Source: Myxocyprinus asiaticus
Lineage: Eukaryota > Chordata > Actinopteri > Cypriniformes > Catostomidae
DNA length: 64,000 nt
Direction: 5' to 3'
Assembly: GCF_019703515.2 (NCBI RefSeq)
Contig: NC_059348.1
Span: forward strand, 20,603,656 to 20,667,655
The notes under the pieces were generated by a model that was given only the letters and a program-made list of their open reading frames with translations, made no database searches and was not told the origin of the DNA. Shown one piece after another: positions 31,905 to 54,989 of this stretch; within the stretch, counting starts at the first letter, position 1; every line of letters starts with the position of its first letter. A program made the position numbers and the translations under genes.

Positions 31905-34720
31905 TCACACTTGGACCTGTGAAATCAATCATTCACTAACAGTAGGCACAAAGCTAGGCTTGAGTGAATGATGGATGTTAATCTAATATGCAGAGTGTAC
32001 ACAGCTATTTATTGTTATATTTATGGGCTACTGGGCAGCCATTACTAGGGTATTTATTCTATAAAGCACAAACAAAAACAAATGAAAGAACTGAGACTAG
32101 AGGAATAAATGACTGATAGGGAGAGCAAAAGCACTTTTCAGACTATTCTTGATGGTAGTTCTATTTAATTGTAATATAATTTTTAAGCTTATTTGAAAAC
32201 TTTGTTTACTTGAGAAAAATGAACCAAACTTGGGAATATAGGGAATATTTTGCTCAGCTTATGGACTAGCATTAAATATGAATCCTTTCAAAAAAATGTA
32301 ACATCCAGTTCATAAGCGCTGGCCTTTCAATTCCTGCTGTCAGTTCCTCTTCATAACCGCAAAGTGACGCTGCTGTCCCAGTGAAAAAAACACACACCCT
32401 TAAATGCAGTGAGAGCATCCTCTACCAAACACCCTGACACCATGTGCAGTGTGACGAATTACATTAGCTGAATTACACTTTAGGACACAACACCCTCTCA
32501 GGGTGATCCCAGGTGTGCGGGCAGGGTGTGTTCCCCAGGCCATCTGTCTTCCAGCAAGCCCCTTTTAAAGCTGTGTGCTCCGGGGCATTCTGGATCAGGG
32601 CTCAGTGGGGTGCAACTTCAAAGACTCTGCATGAAAGGTCACAGCAAAAGCTGTATCATGTTGAAAGTGAGCAACTTTTCTGTGTGTAAGAGCATCAGCC
32701 CAAATGTTTAAAGCCAACTGAAAAGATATACATTATACTGTATATCTATATGAACATCTTGGTCATACATTTCACACGTTGCGCCTGATAAGTTTAAAGT
32801 GCATTTCCTATGACTGAAAACCCTTTATTTTGTAGAGATATAACCACTTATAGAGATTAAATCCATGTGTTAGAACAGTAATCAGATCATTTTCTGTAGG
32901 GTTAGGCTGGACATTTTTTTTCAAGCCATAACTATGCAAACAAGAATTGTGGGTTGTTTTTAGCTAAACTTACCAAAAATCGTTGTGGGTCTAGTCTTTA
33001 TTCCGATTTTTCTTTATAATTTTACCACTGTGCATTATCAGTGAAGTCAGTATAGCAGAAGAAAGTCTGCTGAGATGATTAAACTACACTGAATGAGATA
33101 CAGACATAGATAATTAAATATTAATAATGCATTATTATTTTGGCCAATGAGAGACAAGACAGCTTCATTAGTCACAATTGAAATATTACAGATGATTTTG
33201 GGGAAATTGGGGAAATCTGAATTGATGAATGCTTGTGTGAGACACAAAACTGCTTTTCCTCTACATTTCCCCATATTTTAACTTTAGGTTGAATGTAACT
33301 ACTAATGTACATTTTTTTTTTATTTAAAAATTCTGGCATTGCCATAGAGAAAAATTGAAACACCAACAAACTATATATGACTGTATTTAAAACCATATGC
33401 CATATCTATGGGCACAGTATGCGGGCATTATTGACACTTGTCGAGTAGTGAATCACACTAATTTTGCTATGACTAGAGCTGTTAACAATGCAACTATGAA
33501 TATTATTAGAAATGACTAGAATAGCAGAATGAAATGCATTTTATTTTTTACTAATGTAAAATAGATTATTGAATGGAATGACAAGTCATAAAATGTATGC
33601 ATGTCTACGCATCATGTATAATCTTTCAGTCTACGTTAACAGGTAATCAGCCCAAAATGCATTTATAACCAATTTATTAAAACGGTATTTTAGAAGAACT
33701 GGAATATGATGGTGTCGCTTTTTTGTTTTGTTTCAAACTAAGGGCATATGGTGATCCCTGACTTTTCAATGATTTAGAAATCATGATACCGGAGCACCCC
33801 CCACAGGCACACACACAGCACAGGCAATGGCACGAATACCACTTTAAACCTCTCTTTCTTTGAATGGCGTTGTTCTCAGATCATTACTAGAATCTAGATG
33901 ATCTATAATTAGTCATATATTTAAGTCAAATTTTTTGTATGTTGAATTACATAAAACTTCCATCTACAAATGACAAAATTACTAAAAAGATGATTAAATA
34001 ATTGAGTGGGCAAACAAACTTGCAAGGGGATACTGTATTATAGATATGTTTATTATAATTTTTTTGTTTATCCACAAAAGAAACTTATGTGTTAAAGACT
34101 TATTATTGTAATTACATAAATGTGTATTAATGAGCATACCATATAAACCAAGTCTGCATGCAAATTATAAAAGTCACAAAGATACAAGCTCCTTCAAAAC
34201 TCAATGAAATCAACGCATAACCTTGGATGGCCTTACATAAGCAATAGATTTGATATGGATTATACAGCCTCACTCTTTTCCTTTCACAATGAGAAATTTC
34301 AGACATCTACATCAACAAGGATCTGAGAATATAACTCCCTGATTGAAATGGAGAGTGGCTTAAATTAGCCTATGGATTTTTATTTATTTATTTATTTATT
34401 TATTTAGAATTTAAGGGAACAATGAGGATGTGAGGTGGATGTCACAGCAGGGTCATGTTTCGTATCATCCTCAGAAATATGGCGACTCAAAATATTTCCT
34501 TTGTAACTGGAATCGCTTTAGTGCTGTCAGTGCCTTTGGGTGGATACATGCAAAAGTAAGGAAGAACAGCCTTCAATTTGACAATGTCACCATTAAGGTT
34601 GATTTGCTCTATTTTAAACTTTGCACTTTTTAACCTATTTGGACTCTCTAGTATCAAATGATCAGTAGTGATAAATTAATGTGAAAGTGATGTTCATCCA
34701 GTGGAACTGTTGTGTAAAAT
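31905..34720. other. pex5l 3' flank / intergenic, no gene
   Basis: Probable 3' UTR for at least 200 bp, then AT-rich sequence with a (TTTA)n run at 34378-34405. The short reading frames here show no family similarity. Confidence 0.45.
32104..32109 (+). terminator. pex5l: candidate pex5l polyadenylation signal
   Basis: AATAAA lies 200 bp after the pex5l stop codon. It is the first good hexamer downstream. Brain transcripts often have much longer 3' UTRs, so later signals may also be used. Confidence 0.4.
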
Positions 34721-34722
34721 CA

Positions 34723-35403
34723 AGCTTAGTTCACACAAAAATGAAAATTCTCTCATCATTTACCTTCATGCCAGCCAAGATATGTATGACTTTCTTTCCT
34801 CTGCAGATTTTGAAGATGAAGATTTTTTGAAGAATATCTCAGCTCTGTTGGTCCATACAATGTATGTGAATGGTGGACAGAACTTTGAAGCTCCAGAAAG
34901 CACATAAAAGCAGCATAAAAGTAATCCATACGACTCCAGTGGTTAAATCCATTTATTCAGAAATGAAAGGATAGGTGTGGGTAAGAAACAGATCAATATT
35001 TAAGTCCTTTTTTACTATAAATCTCCACTTTCACTTCCACATTCTTTTCAATTCTTCCTGCATATCGTCACCTACTGGTCTAGGCTGGTCAAAGGTGGAG
35101 ATTTATAGTAAAAAAGGAATAAACATTGATCTGTTTCTCACCCACACCTATTATATCGCTTCTGAAGATATGGATTTAACCACTGGAGTCTTATGAATTA
35201 GTTATTTGTTGCCTTTATGTGCTTTTTGAAGCTTCAACATTCTAGTCACCATTCACTTGCATTGCGAGGATCCACAGAGCTGAGATATTCTTCTAAAAAT
35301 CCTTGTTTGTGTTCTGCTGAAGAAAGAAATTCACACATCTGGGATGGCATGAGGGTAGGTAAATGATGAGAGAATTTCATTTTTGGGTGAACTATTCCTT
35401 TAA
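34723..35403. mobile_element. long foldback (palindromic) element upstream of gnb4
   Basis: The left arm (34723-35040) and right arm (35090-35403) are reverse complements over most of their length: ATGAAAATTCTCTCATCATT against AATGATGAGAGAATTTCATT, and GGAGATTTATAGTAAAAA against TTTTTACTATAAATCTCC around the centre. It ends 300 bp before the presumed gnb4 promoter. Confidence 0.85.
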
Positions 35404-35703
35404 ACAAGCTAGCGGGCATGTTTTGAGCATCGAAATCAGCACAGATTTCTCTGCGAATATGAACATTATTAACCGCAAGCAGTTCATTGAGGCACTTTGA
35501 ATGAAAGTGTTGACAATGCGCTAGATGGAAAAGCTTTCCGTTTTAATAAATTATTGACAGCCTTTCATTGCGTACTGATCTGACGTTCGGGAATCCTTCT
35601 TGCATTTTTAGAGCTGATAATCTAAACAAAGAGTAAATCATTAAATGCATGGAACAATCCTTATTTATTTTGACATTTACTCAGTTGTGACACTGACAAA
35701 ATG

Positions 35704-35945
35704 AACAGACGGTGCCACAACTACTGTCTCTTTAAGACTTCGTCTTCCCACTTTCACTATACAGCCTCCCCCATCCAGCCCCACCTTGTCACCACTATGA
35801 GCAGCTCTCAGTGTAGATGTGCTGGTCGGTCACTGAATTCCCCACTGCCTATCCTAGTGACAGCACTCTGATCATCACTACTGAGGGAGCTGTGGGCTTT
35901 CACTAACCAGCTTCACACTCATATCTGTGGAGTTCAACACTCTTG
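35704..35945 (+). promoter_or_regulatory. gnb4: probable gnb4 promoter and non-coding first exon
   Basis: A C-rich stretch (35740-35860) without an obvious TATA box leads into a segment ending CTTG/GTAAGA at 35945, a strong donor in the right orientation 2.6 kb before the acceptor of the first coding exon (38511-38516). The coding exon starts with about 50 bases of 5' UTR, so an upstream non-coding exon must exist. A competing candidate is the GC-richer stretch with a GTAATG donor near 36.9-37.04 kb. The transcript start was not determined. Confidence 0.4.
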
Positions 35946-38516
35946 GTAAGACATTTAAAATGGTTTTTGTTACTTCATTACATTTATTATTATTATTATT
36001 ATTCTGAATACCCTGGATATGGTTTATAGATCAGCAAGTGTGGGAGTTTGCCATACTGGTGGTGTTTCTTAACACATAGCATGCCATAGATGCTTCAATT
36101 ATTGGCATAACTGTTTAATTCTAATGCATAACTGTATTTGACCCATATAATTGCTCATCTTAATTGCCAAATGTAAAATAACTCTTAGTAGCAAAAGTAT
36201 TGATAAAAAAAAATAAAAAAACCCCCACAAAAAACCCCTGCTCTTTAACCAATTGCCACTGAAACTGAAAGTTAGAAGTGGCAAGCTGGCAGCACCCATA
36301 GTAGGGGGGATGTGGCTTTAATTAGGTGTGAAAAAGTGAGTTTATGTTGTGAAAGGTGTTCACCACCTCAAAACCAAACAATGACACTTTGCTGTCCACC
36401 TAACATCATAGGACCACCTGCCAGTGTGCCATACAAAGATGAAAACATTTCCACAATTATGGAAAGTACCAAATTTTTAAACTTATTTGTGTCTTTATAA
36501 TATATTTGTCCTTTAAAACCAGTAGAGCATGCTGTATTCTCGTGAATACTTGTTATAAATTAAAGGCCAGTGACAGTGCATCCAAGTGTATTATACTCCT
36601 ACTTCAGTCATTTTGACAATTGAGGAAGCTGATAGCCAGAACCATTTCTAGCGCAGGTATGACACAGGGATCTGCTTAGTTAAATGTCAAACTGTTATGT
36701 TAAAAATATCATCGTGCCATTATAATACACAATACCGGTCATTAAGAGACACATTGTACTTATTTTTGAACATCTGAACTCGAAATCTTCCTTTTAAAAA
36801 CACACGAAACTATCGTTCCCCCCCTCCTCCGCCCAACTGTTGCCATGCTCTCAATATCAGTATGGGTGTGGTAATCGCTCTGTGAATTGCCTTGAATCTC
36901 GTAAATTTGGCGCCCGAGGCCCTGTTGTGGATTAAAATAAGACGAAATGAGCGAAATAATATTTGGAAAATTTTAGTCTGCACATTGAGGCACCCGTCCA
37001 GGCTGCAGGAGTATTTTGTAGTGTTGTTACAGCAGGTAATGTGTGCCAGTGTTTGTGTGGTGCTCTCGAGTGTCTGACATGATACATTCACAGCTCGCTA
37101 GCCACTCTGCTAACCAAAATTACCTTCATATAACTCGCTAATTAGCTTGACAGATGACACATCTGCACTCAGAGACACTTTTACATCTTTTATCGCGTTA
37201 ATAGTGGATTATATCGTGGTTTCAGTGTAGTGCAACATGTGGTATTGAATCTGTTGTCAAAACAGCCTCAAATAACATGAACTGCAACGTTAACATCGGC
37301 GTTAAAGCACATTTGCCTCATTAAAACTGTTGACCAACAATATTCCTGTCGGTGTGGGGAATTGCATTTTCTAGCGTGTTTCTTCGAGATTATCGCGGCA
37401 GTCTGAGTGTTATAGGTTAGATTAGGTATTAGCACATCGGGATTAAGGAGGTTTTGTCAGATTATACAATCCCGGATGTACACATTAAATCTTGGATTAG
37501 AAATGGATTTCATATGCTTGGACCAGCAGATCTGACATCTTTGATTCACAAGATGCTCCATTATTTAAGCAATCTATGCTCACTGAAATTACTTTTATGT
37601 ATTATTATTATGCTTTTAAATAATGCATATCTGGTGGGAGTAAAATGCACATCTGGTCATTTCTTTCTTTTCCTGTCATTTGGCTTGGCAGGGTTGGGAC
37701 CAACAGTCTTCCTGTTTTTTTACAAACATTGCTTAGTTAGTCACACTACTGTGGTTCCCAAAAATATATATGTATATATGCGTCACAAAGGTCAGGGTAG
37801 TCCTGATCTGTCTTTAGGGGTATTCCCATATTGTGTCAATTTGAATGTGTCACTGCCAAGCCATTGCCCAACATTCAGTTAAATTGCTGAAGATCACAGA
37901 CTATTTGCTGTCAAGCTGCAATAGGACTGCAGGTTATTGGCTACATAACTGTTTTATATTACAGTTGGAGTACCTGTTAGATTTGCATATGGCATTTGAA
38001 TGTACTTTGTTGTCTTTAACTTGCTTAGCTGTTGAGTTTCATTCAGCACATGACTTCTCACAGCTCTGATAATTTGAATCGGCTGCTGACTCTATTTGAA
38101 GTTGTGATAGCTAGGTTTTTAGGGAAGTCAACTTTTAGGCAGTGCCAAGCAGTGCTGCCCCTCATTAAACAAAGGAGCCCTGCGTGCCCAGCTCTTCAGT
38201 TGGCAGTGCTGTAGCGTGTTTGGATGATCCTTAGTTCCATTCAGCATAGTGAAAACACTGACGCTGATGCATACACTTTTATCACTTTCTCTGTGTTCCC
38301 CATAAACTGTATCCAAAGGGCCAGTCATGTCTGTGAGACTTCTGACAAAACCTTCATATCACATATGGAAATTGATAATTTTATGTATCGTGACTTGGTA
38401 GTGAAATGAGTGTCTTAAATGATTAATTCTTCATGAGTGGACTGTTTTACTACCTACATTGACGACTTCACATTATGTGAAGTCATAACGTGACTTCACA
38501 CTTGTATGTTTTGCAG
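35946..38516 (+). other. gnb4: gnb4 first intron (presumed)
   Basis: No repeat ends stood out. 36.88-37.05 kb is somewhat CpG-richer (GGCGCCCGAGGCC) and ends in a GTAATG donor, so it could hold an alternative first exon. A 142-codon frame at 37454-37882 has no recognisable domain and is probably chance. Confidence 0.4.
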
Positions 38517-38568
38517 GACTTAATCAGTATTATCAAAGCTGAGAAGTGAGTGAAACGCTCGGAGGACC

Positions 38569-50563
<11,995 letters not shown>

Positions 50564-51072
50564 CTGGACGGGACTCCGGGGAGCCATTCTTTCCAATCAC
50601 AGCCAATGTAGTGCACCTCTGCCACACCGGACCCCTCCTTTCCACTCTTCCTCCATACAGATGACCTGGTTTTCTTCTCCTTAGACCACACTATCCCTCC
50701 ATCCAGCAGTCAGTCAAAGACATGAGGACCAGCAGTGAAGACCCTCCACTTGCTTCTCTCTCTCTCTCTGTCTCTAGGGCTTCATGTCTGACTCTAGAGG
50801 TGGGGCACAGACTGTGTTGTATATATCTGCCATTCTTTGTGCTTTTACGTGTAACATATGCACTTCTGTGTTTGGATGTTCTGGTGTGTGGATACTCGTG
50901 GTGGGTGTCTTGACTGTCCCTGTTTTTTTTTTTTTTTTTTTTTTTTTATACCCAATCACAGTGATATTTGCCATACCCAAAGGCCAATCAATGTCATGAA
51001 CAGAAGGATGAGTTGAGTAGTGAAGATGAGGCTGACCTGCTCTTGCACAGTATTGTTGCATTAGTGTTTGAC

Positions 51073-51364
51073 CTTTAAGGGATCATTCACCTAGAAATTT
51101 AAAATTCTGTCATTTACTCACCCTCATATCATTCCAAAACCTAAATGGAACATAAAATATAGATATAAAGAAGAATGTTAACTTCGGTCACCATTCACTC
51201 TAATTGCATCTTTTTTCCATACATTGAAAGTGAATGGTGACTGAGGCTAAAATTCTGCCTAACATCTCCTTTTGTGTTCCATGGAAGAAAGTCTTGTGGT
51301 TAGGAACAACATGAGGATGGGTTAAAGACAGAATTGTAATTTTTGGGTAACCTATCCCTTTAAG
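51073..51364. repeat. foldback repeat in gnb4 3' UTR, copy A
   Basis: Starts TTTAAGGGATCATTCACC, ends TTTTTGGGTAACCTATCCCT followed by TTAA. The two halves pair (CATTCACTCTAATTGC region against GAAAGTGAATGGTGAC). If transcribed it forms a hairpin. Confidence 0.7.
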
Positions 51365-52902
51365 TGTACTTTAACTGCATTGGCTGTGTTAGTTTGTTCC
51401 ATAATAAATGGTGCAGTCTCAGGTTGGTAGTGTAACTAAGCCTGTATTTGCTGTCCTCTAAGCCCGACAACAGTGTTTGACTTATTTCAGTGTGTTAAGA
51501 CTGTATTACTAAGTGCAGAGAAGGATTTACCAGCAGCCTGTCTGTCCCATCTGTCTTCAGAAGGTTCCACCATTGTGATCTGTCTTTACTGTCAATAGAT
51601 GTGGTCTCAAATTTGCTGCTTTCCATATTGATCCAGCTGAACATACTGCATGTATTACACATTTATGGTTAAGGTTCGGTTCAGCATTTTGTTTGAATCC
51701 AAAAACCAAGCACGGCCTTGATGCTCTGTGGCACTTTGCCATTGGTGAGCAGGCAGGAGGTGCCACCTAATAAGTAACAAGAGGCCTTGGCCACTGCCAT
51801 TCTGACTTACAGCATTGTTTGCCTTCCTACACATACTCTGAAAACCTGCCCTTTTGAGATGAGGATGTAGCTAGGACTGTATGCTTATGCACTAGAAGAT
51901 AGTCATGTAACACGGCACGCACTGATGTTTCTGCACATATTTGAATTAATGTAGTACTTCAGCTCTGTGGCAAGAAAGCTAAAAAAAACAACAAAAAAAA
52001 CAAACAGTCATGGTTTTATAAGACAAGCTATACTGTGCGTGTCTTTTCCACAAATGTAAGTTTTGAAGGTATAGATCCCTTTGCCTGTGTAAGACTAAAA
52101 AAAATAACAGAAAGCAAGCCTTAACCATCACAGTTCACCGAAATCACCGTAATAATTTTGTGCCAATTGATATGAATGAACTCTGATCACAAAGACTGGT
52201 TTTGTGAGCGTATTAAAAATTGTATTAATGTTGTTTTTGCTTTTAATCATGGCTGTTGAACTAAAAGTTTTGGACATTGCTTTTATATATATTCAGAGTG
52301 CTTGTTGAATTAACTTTTCCATTTATAATTCCAGATTGCATTCTGTTTTTTTGAACGGTGTTTTCTAATTCATGCCTTTTTGTTTTTTGACATTTGTTTA
52401 GTGTTCACCAGATAAATCTTTTAAGCACTCGTTTCAATATTTTATTTGAATCATGCAGTTAGTTATGCTGTGAATGGACATCCAAACATATGTGGAAACT
52501 TAGTGGTGTTTTTCAATTCTTAAGTTGTTTTGAGTGTTTACAACATTTAGACCATTGCTTTAAGGTACATGAAGTTGAATTTGCATAGTGTGATGAAGGC
52601 AAATCATTTTTTTTTTTTTTACCTGAAATGATTCAGTAGTTCATGTGATATTTTAGTCCCATCAAAAAAATAGCTCTTTATTTTCTAATTGACCAGTTAA
52701 GCGCTCTCTGAAGTTCAACCTGGAGGAGCAAGCTACATACTATCCTATGGATATTTCAGCTAGCTAACTGAGACTTATCCTATGGATAAGATCAAACACT
52801 GTGCTAGCGAGGCCACAGTCCACTGAATTCAGAAATCAGCTTGCTCCCTTAATACTGTTTACAAAATTACCCTCAATGCTTTTTTTATTTGACTGTTTGT
52901 TT

Positions 52903-53140
52903 GGGATGGTTCACCCAAAAATGAAAATTCCATCACCATTTACTCATGTTATTCCAAAGTCGTATGACTGGCTTTCTTTTGTGGAACACAATAGGAGGTG
53001 TTAGACAGAATATTAGCCTCACCATTCACTTTCATTGTGCCATTTTACCATGCAATGACACTTGTGTTTCTCAGAGGAAAGAAAGTCAAATGGGATTAGA
53101 ACAACAATAGGGTGAGTAAATGATCACAGAATTTTTGTTT
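52903..53140. repeat. foldback repeat in gnb4 3' UTR, copy B
   Basis: Starts GATGGTTCACCCAAAAATG, right part GGTGAGTAAATGATCACAG. Same family as copy A, shorter. Confidence 0.6.
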
Positions 53141-54326
53141 TTGGTTCTGCTCAGTAGCCTGGCCTTTATGAAGTAAAAACTTAGCAAGAAACTGAATCAG
53201 TGTGAACAAAGTTAACAACTGTGAAAATTATTTTACATTTTAAAGTGTTAGAACTATCATGTTACAAATAATGGGGCTTCAGGAATATCCAAATCTTTCT
53301 CAATCAGCATTTGTTTTTTGTTTACAGTACACACTCGGCATAATCTATGACATGAGCTCTGAATATTTATATTTTCTAAAAAAAAAAAGTTTCCCCCGCA
53401 ATTTCCGATGTGCAAGTCTCATTGTTAGAGGAGGTTGAGCGAGAGCTTAATTTTTCTGAATCGGAACTAGGCCACAGTTGTTTTTGCTGAGGTGGTTACG
53501 CTACCAAACAACGAAATTACTGCACTGAAACCCTGAGGCAGATTTCCTCATTGCAGCAATTCACGTCAATCATGTGATCACAACAAAGAAATGACCTGAC
53601 CTCGTTTCTAAAAAAGAAAGTACACTAGAGGTGTTATCCTGTGTTGACACTCAAAGCAAAAATCAACATATTGTTTGTGTGTTTGCATTTGTTTTAACTT
53701 GTTACAATTTGGGCAATGCAAGAACGTTCTATTATTTAGGACAGAACATACTTATGAACAGTACTCCGATAACCCAAGTGCAATCTTTAAATCATATTAA
53801 CAACAGACTTTCACTCAACCCAAAACACAAGTTGTGGTTTACATAATTCATAGTGGTTTTGATGTATTTTATATAGATTTCAGCGATAGATAGGGAGTGA
53901 TTGTAAATGAGATGGCTGGTGGAGTTCAGGGCGCCCACTTGTCTGTGTGGGCCCTTACCCTAAATACCCCCCTCAATCTGCCACTGGACAAAAAGCATAT
54001 GGATGGTACTGTAGATGCCATAACTATCTGATTAAAGACCAAATTATTTTGTTTTTGATTCTCTTATTCAGTAATTCTGTTTGTTTTGTTGTTTTTTGCG
54101 GTTCTGTCTGACACTTTGGACAAAATCAGAAGACAAAACCTCTTGACTCTAACACACATTCGTCTTAATTTACTTTAACAGATTTGTATTATTTCATTAC
54201 GTTTGTTCAGAAAACAATGATCACTTGCTGTGGAATATTTTTAAGTCTTTTTTTTTTTTTTAACACCAGAGTTTATTTGTATTTGTACAGTGGCAGTGAC
54301 ACCTGTTACTATTTGTTCTCATAATC
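53141..54326 (+). other. distal gnb4 3' UTR or intergenic
   Basis: T-rich, no repeat ends. Belongs to the UTR only if the 54327 signal is used. Confidence 0.4.
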
Positions 54327-54332
54327 AATAAA
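54327..54332 (+). terminator. gnb4: candidate distal gnb4 polyadenylation signal
   Basis: AATAAA in the context ATAATCAATAAAGG, followed by a T-rich stretch. It is the last good + strand hexamer before the mfn1 terminal exon. Confidence 0.45.
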
Positions 54333-54517
54333 GGCTTTTCATCAAGGGCATTTTTTTCTTGTAAATGGTACTAATTTCTGATCGTGCTATAAGTATTTAG
54401 TGTTTTGGTATTTAATACAACGTGTCCATGAACTTTTATTTTTATTTTTATTTTTTATAAACATCAAGGAAAAGTGTATATCTTAGGACCTGCAACTGGC
54501 CATTATTTCTTCACCGG

Positions 54518-54523
54518 TTTTAT
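54518..54523 (-). terminator. mfn1: candidate mfn1 polyadenylation signal
   Basis: TTTATT on the + strand reads AATAAA on the minus strand, about 400 bp after the mfn1 stop. It lies in a TTTTTA-repeat run that contains several overlapping hexamers, so the exact one used is uncertain. Confidence 0.35.
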
Positions 54524-54919
54524 TTTTATTTTTATTTTTTTCCATTTTCAATCATCTTTTTGCCTTCAATAGTTCATTTTAGATGGTCCTGTAGTGTGAC
54601 GAATACATTTTTAGTATGAGTGATGTATCATACGAAGTATGAATATAACTTTTAATCTCAATATGAGGCTATAATGGATGCAAAATTCTAAAAGAATAAT
54701 CAAAATGCAAATTTCAGATGGATTTTACATGTCACACATCAGACATGTCAACTTTACAAAATTATGTCATGTCTACTAACCTGTCATTATAAAATAAATA
54801 ATATGGACTAAATGTATCTTTTCATACAGCACAAATGCTGTTATTAAAAACCGGTTGTTCCAGCTCTCAACAATGGAGGACAGTCTTAATCCAGCTCTCA
54901 GTGAATACTTTCTGCTCTG

Positions 54920-54989
54920 TTAATGTTGAATCTGTAGATAATGTGTTGAAAAATACTCCAGTTGTGACTCAAGATCAGTGGCTTTGTGC
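54920..54989 (-). CDS. mfn1: mfn1 terminal coding exon (70 nt)
   Basis: Acceptor TTTATTCACAG; it completes the split arginine and reads [20 protein letters not shown] then QH and TAA (54920-54922 on the + strand). It aligns to human NKAVQLENELENFTKQFLPS, so this small exon closes the gene. It is too short to show as an open reading frame; I found it by splice phase and similarity. Confidence 0.85.

Larger units (their letters stand above)
50564..54332 (+). other. gnb4: gnb4 3' UTR region with two hairpin-like repeats and poly(A) candidates
   Basis: No coding signal follows the stop. AATAAA occurs at 51403-51408 and 54327-54332, so the UTR could be about 0.85 or 3.8 kb. The stretch holds a 22-bp T run (50920-50947), two copies of the foldback repeat (51073-51364 and 52903-53140) and T-rich sequence. 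The last signal lies only 186 bp from a mfn1 poly(A) candidate on the other strand. Confidence 0.5.

Noticed and set aside
37454..37882. A 142-codon reading frame as a separate gene
   Set aside because: No domain, odd hydrophobic composition, located in the gnb4 5' intron; length is compatible with chance in AT-rich DNA.
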